In this document: positions 62,969-64,000 of the stretch, piece by piece
Layout: each line of letters begins with the position of its first letter
Numbering within the stretch: position 1 is the stretch's first letter
Assembly (NCBI RefSeq): GCF_003627055.1
Contig: NZ_CP032624.1
Location: 2,790,001 to 2,854,000, forward strand
Length of the DNA stretch: 64,000 nucleotides
DNA from: Gryllotalpicola protaetiae
Lineage (GTDB): Bacteria > Actinomycetota > Actinomycetes > Actinomycetales > Microbacteriaceae
Direction of reading: 5' to 3'
The notes under the pieces: generated by a model
What the model saw: the letters and a program-made list of their open reading frames with translations, nothing else
Told to the model about the DNA's origin: nothing
Database searches by the model: none
Made by a program: the position numbers and the translations under genes

Positions 62969-64000
62969 TCACGCAGTTCCGCGCCGCGTCCCGATCCAGG
63001 TCATCACGTGGTAGACCACGACGGCGGCGATCGCGCCGAGCGCGATGCCGGCGATCTGCACCTGCCCGAAGGTGAGTGAGATGTTCGCGATGCCGATCAC
63101 CAGTGCGATCGCAGCGGTGAACTGGTTGCGTGGGCGCGAGAAATCGACCTTGTTGTCGATCCAGATCTTGATGCCGATGACGCCGATGAGGCCGTAGAGC
63201 GCGACCGTGGCCCCGCCGAGCACGCCAGCGGGGATCGAGTAGATCACCGCGCCGACCTTGGGGCACAGGCCGAGGATGATCGCGATGGCGCCGGCCACCC
63301 AGTACGCAGCCGTCGAGTACACGCGCGTCGCTGCCATGGTGCCGATGTTCTCGCCGTAGGTCGTCGTTCCCGAGCCGCCGAACATGCCGGCGATCACCGT
63401 CGACAGGCCGTCGGCGAACAGCGCGCGACCGGTCTGCCTGTTGAGCTCGGGATGCCCGGACATCGCCGCGACGCCACGGATGTGCCCGACGTTCTCGGCG
63501 ATCAGGGCGAGCACGATCGGCAGGAACGCGGGCAGGAGGCCCCAGGTGGGAAGCGCGTCGCTGAACGGATTCGCAGGCAGATGGAACTGCGGCAGCCCGA
63601 ACCACGCCGCCTTGCCCACGGCAGAGAAGTCGACCTGACCCTGCAGCGCCGCCGCGATCCAGCCGACGACGACGCCGAGGAAGATCGACAGCCGCCCGAT
63701 GAGCCCGCGGAAGATCACCGCGATCAGCACGATCGCCGCGAGGGTGATGCCGGCGGTGAGCGGCGCCTGCCCGAAGTTCGAGCCGGCGGTGGGTGCGAGG
63801 TTGAACCCGATCAGCGCCACGATCGCGCCGGCGACCACCGGCGGCATGAGCGCGTCGATCCAGGCCGTGCCCGTGACGATCACGAGCAGGCCGACGAGTG
63901 CGAGCAGCACGCCGACGGCGACGATGCCGAACAGCGCCGCCGGCAGATGGTCGACCTTCTCGTACTTCGGGCCCATGGCCGCCGCGATCGGAGCGAGGAA
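62969..64000 (-). CDS. Uracil/xanthine permease (NCS2 family), N-terminus cut by window edge
   Basis: At least 343 residues of a nucleobase:cation symporter; the frame stays open to the last base of the window, so the true start lies beyond. Family blocks: [22 protein letters not shown], the catalytic-site segment [22 protein letters not shown], and [21 protein letters not shown]. The GENxG motif marks uracil-type members. Confidence 0.92.
   Translation of the reverse strand, partial: FLAPIAAAMGPKYEKVDHLPAALFGIVAVGVLLALVGLLVIVTGTAWIDALMPPVVAGAIVALIGFNLAPTAGSNFGQAPLTAGITLAAIVLIAVIFRGLIGRLSIFLGVVVGWIAAALQGQVDFSAVGKAAWFGLPQFHLPANPFSDALPTWGLLPAFLPIVLALIAENVGHIRGVAAMSGHPELNRQTGRALFADGLSTVIAGMFGGSGTTTYGENIGTMAATRVYSTAAYWVAGAIAIILGLCPKVGAVIYSIPAGVLGGATVALYGLIGVIGIKIWIDNKVDFSRPRNQFTAAIALVIGIANISLTFGQVQIAGIALGAIAAVVVYHVMTWIGTRRGTA

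Overview
The window is 64 kb of GC-rich chromosome from an actinobacterium, most likely a member of the Microbacteriaceae. The grounds are the strong G/C third-position bias, the DtxR, HspR and HrcA type operators, the translation gene cluster nusA-ylxR-infB-rbfA with truB and ribF further along, a prolyl-tRNA synthetase that keeps its editing insert, actinobacterial families (AbiEi/DUF559-like proteins, CU044_5270 proteins, a group-III type phosphofructokinase), and very frequent leaderless promoters (a TANNNT hexamer 5-7 nt before the start codon). I see no rRNA, tRNA, CRISPR array, complete insertion sequence or prophage. The window cuts two genes, an asparaginase at the left edge and a nucleobase permease at the right edge.

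Layout. 0-11 kb: asparaginase, OsmC-like and PlsC-like proteins, a secreted protein of unclear role, an FKBP lipoprotein, the isoprenoid/envelope genes dxr, rseP and ispG with a DsbA-like thioredoxin on the other strand, then an ECF sigma factor with a CU044_5270 membrane protein. 11-23 kb: an RNB ribonuclease, a truncated RhuM remnant, proS, a two-component system next to a membrane protein, a luciferase-like oxidoreductase, an AbiEi/DUF559-type nuclease-like gene flanked by two copies of a 48-bp hairpin element, a left-handed beta-helix protein and a TetR/glycosyltransferase pair. 23-28 kb: nusA, ylxR, infB, rbfA.

28-44 kb separates rbfA from truB. It carries a five-gene iron-siderophore uptake operon under a DtxR box, a DnaJ-NERD fusion, mutY, a P-loop protein with a degenerate Walker A, an aldo/keto reductase, RidA, a VapBC-like toxin-antitoxin pair coupled to a flavin/F420 oxidoreductase, a DUF2975-like/XRE pair, a second ECF/CU044_5270 module paralogous to the first, a PanE-like reductase and a TetR/MFS efflux pair. 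44-64 kb: truB, two small membrane proteins, ribF, a ROK protein, an MFS transporter with a divergent LysR regulator, a GDSL hydrolase, an RbsD-like protein, an SNF2 helicase with a structured leader, an extremely acidic 77-aa protein, a CYTH protein, pfkA, an S9 peptidase and a quinone oxidoreductase diverging from a 24-bp promoter region, hsp20 with both HAIR and CIRCE operators, an esterase and two permeases.

Most of this is housekeeping or ordinary accessory content. The observations I rate highest are the nuclease-like gene framed by direct repeats of a hairpin whose loop is also conserved; the double HspR/HrcA operator of hsp20; the overlapping leaderless divergent promoters at 57.93 kb; and an excess of the hexamer GGATGC/GCATCC that appears to override codon preference. 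All calls are from reading sequence and family motifs; no database search was run.
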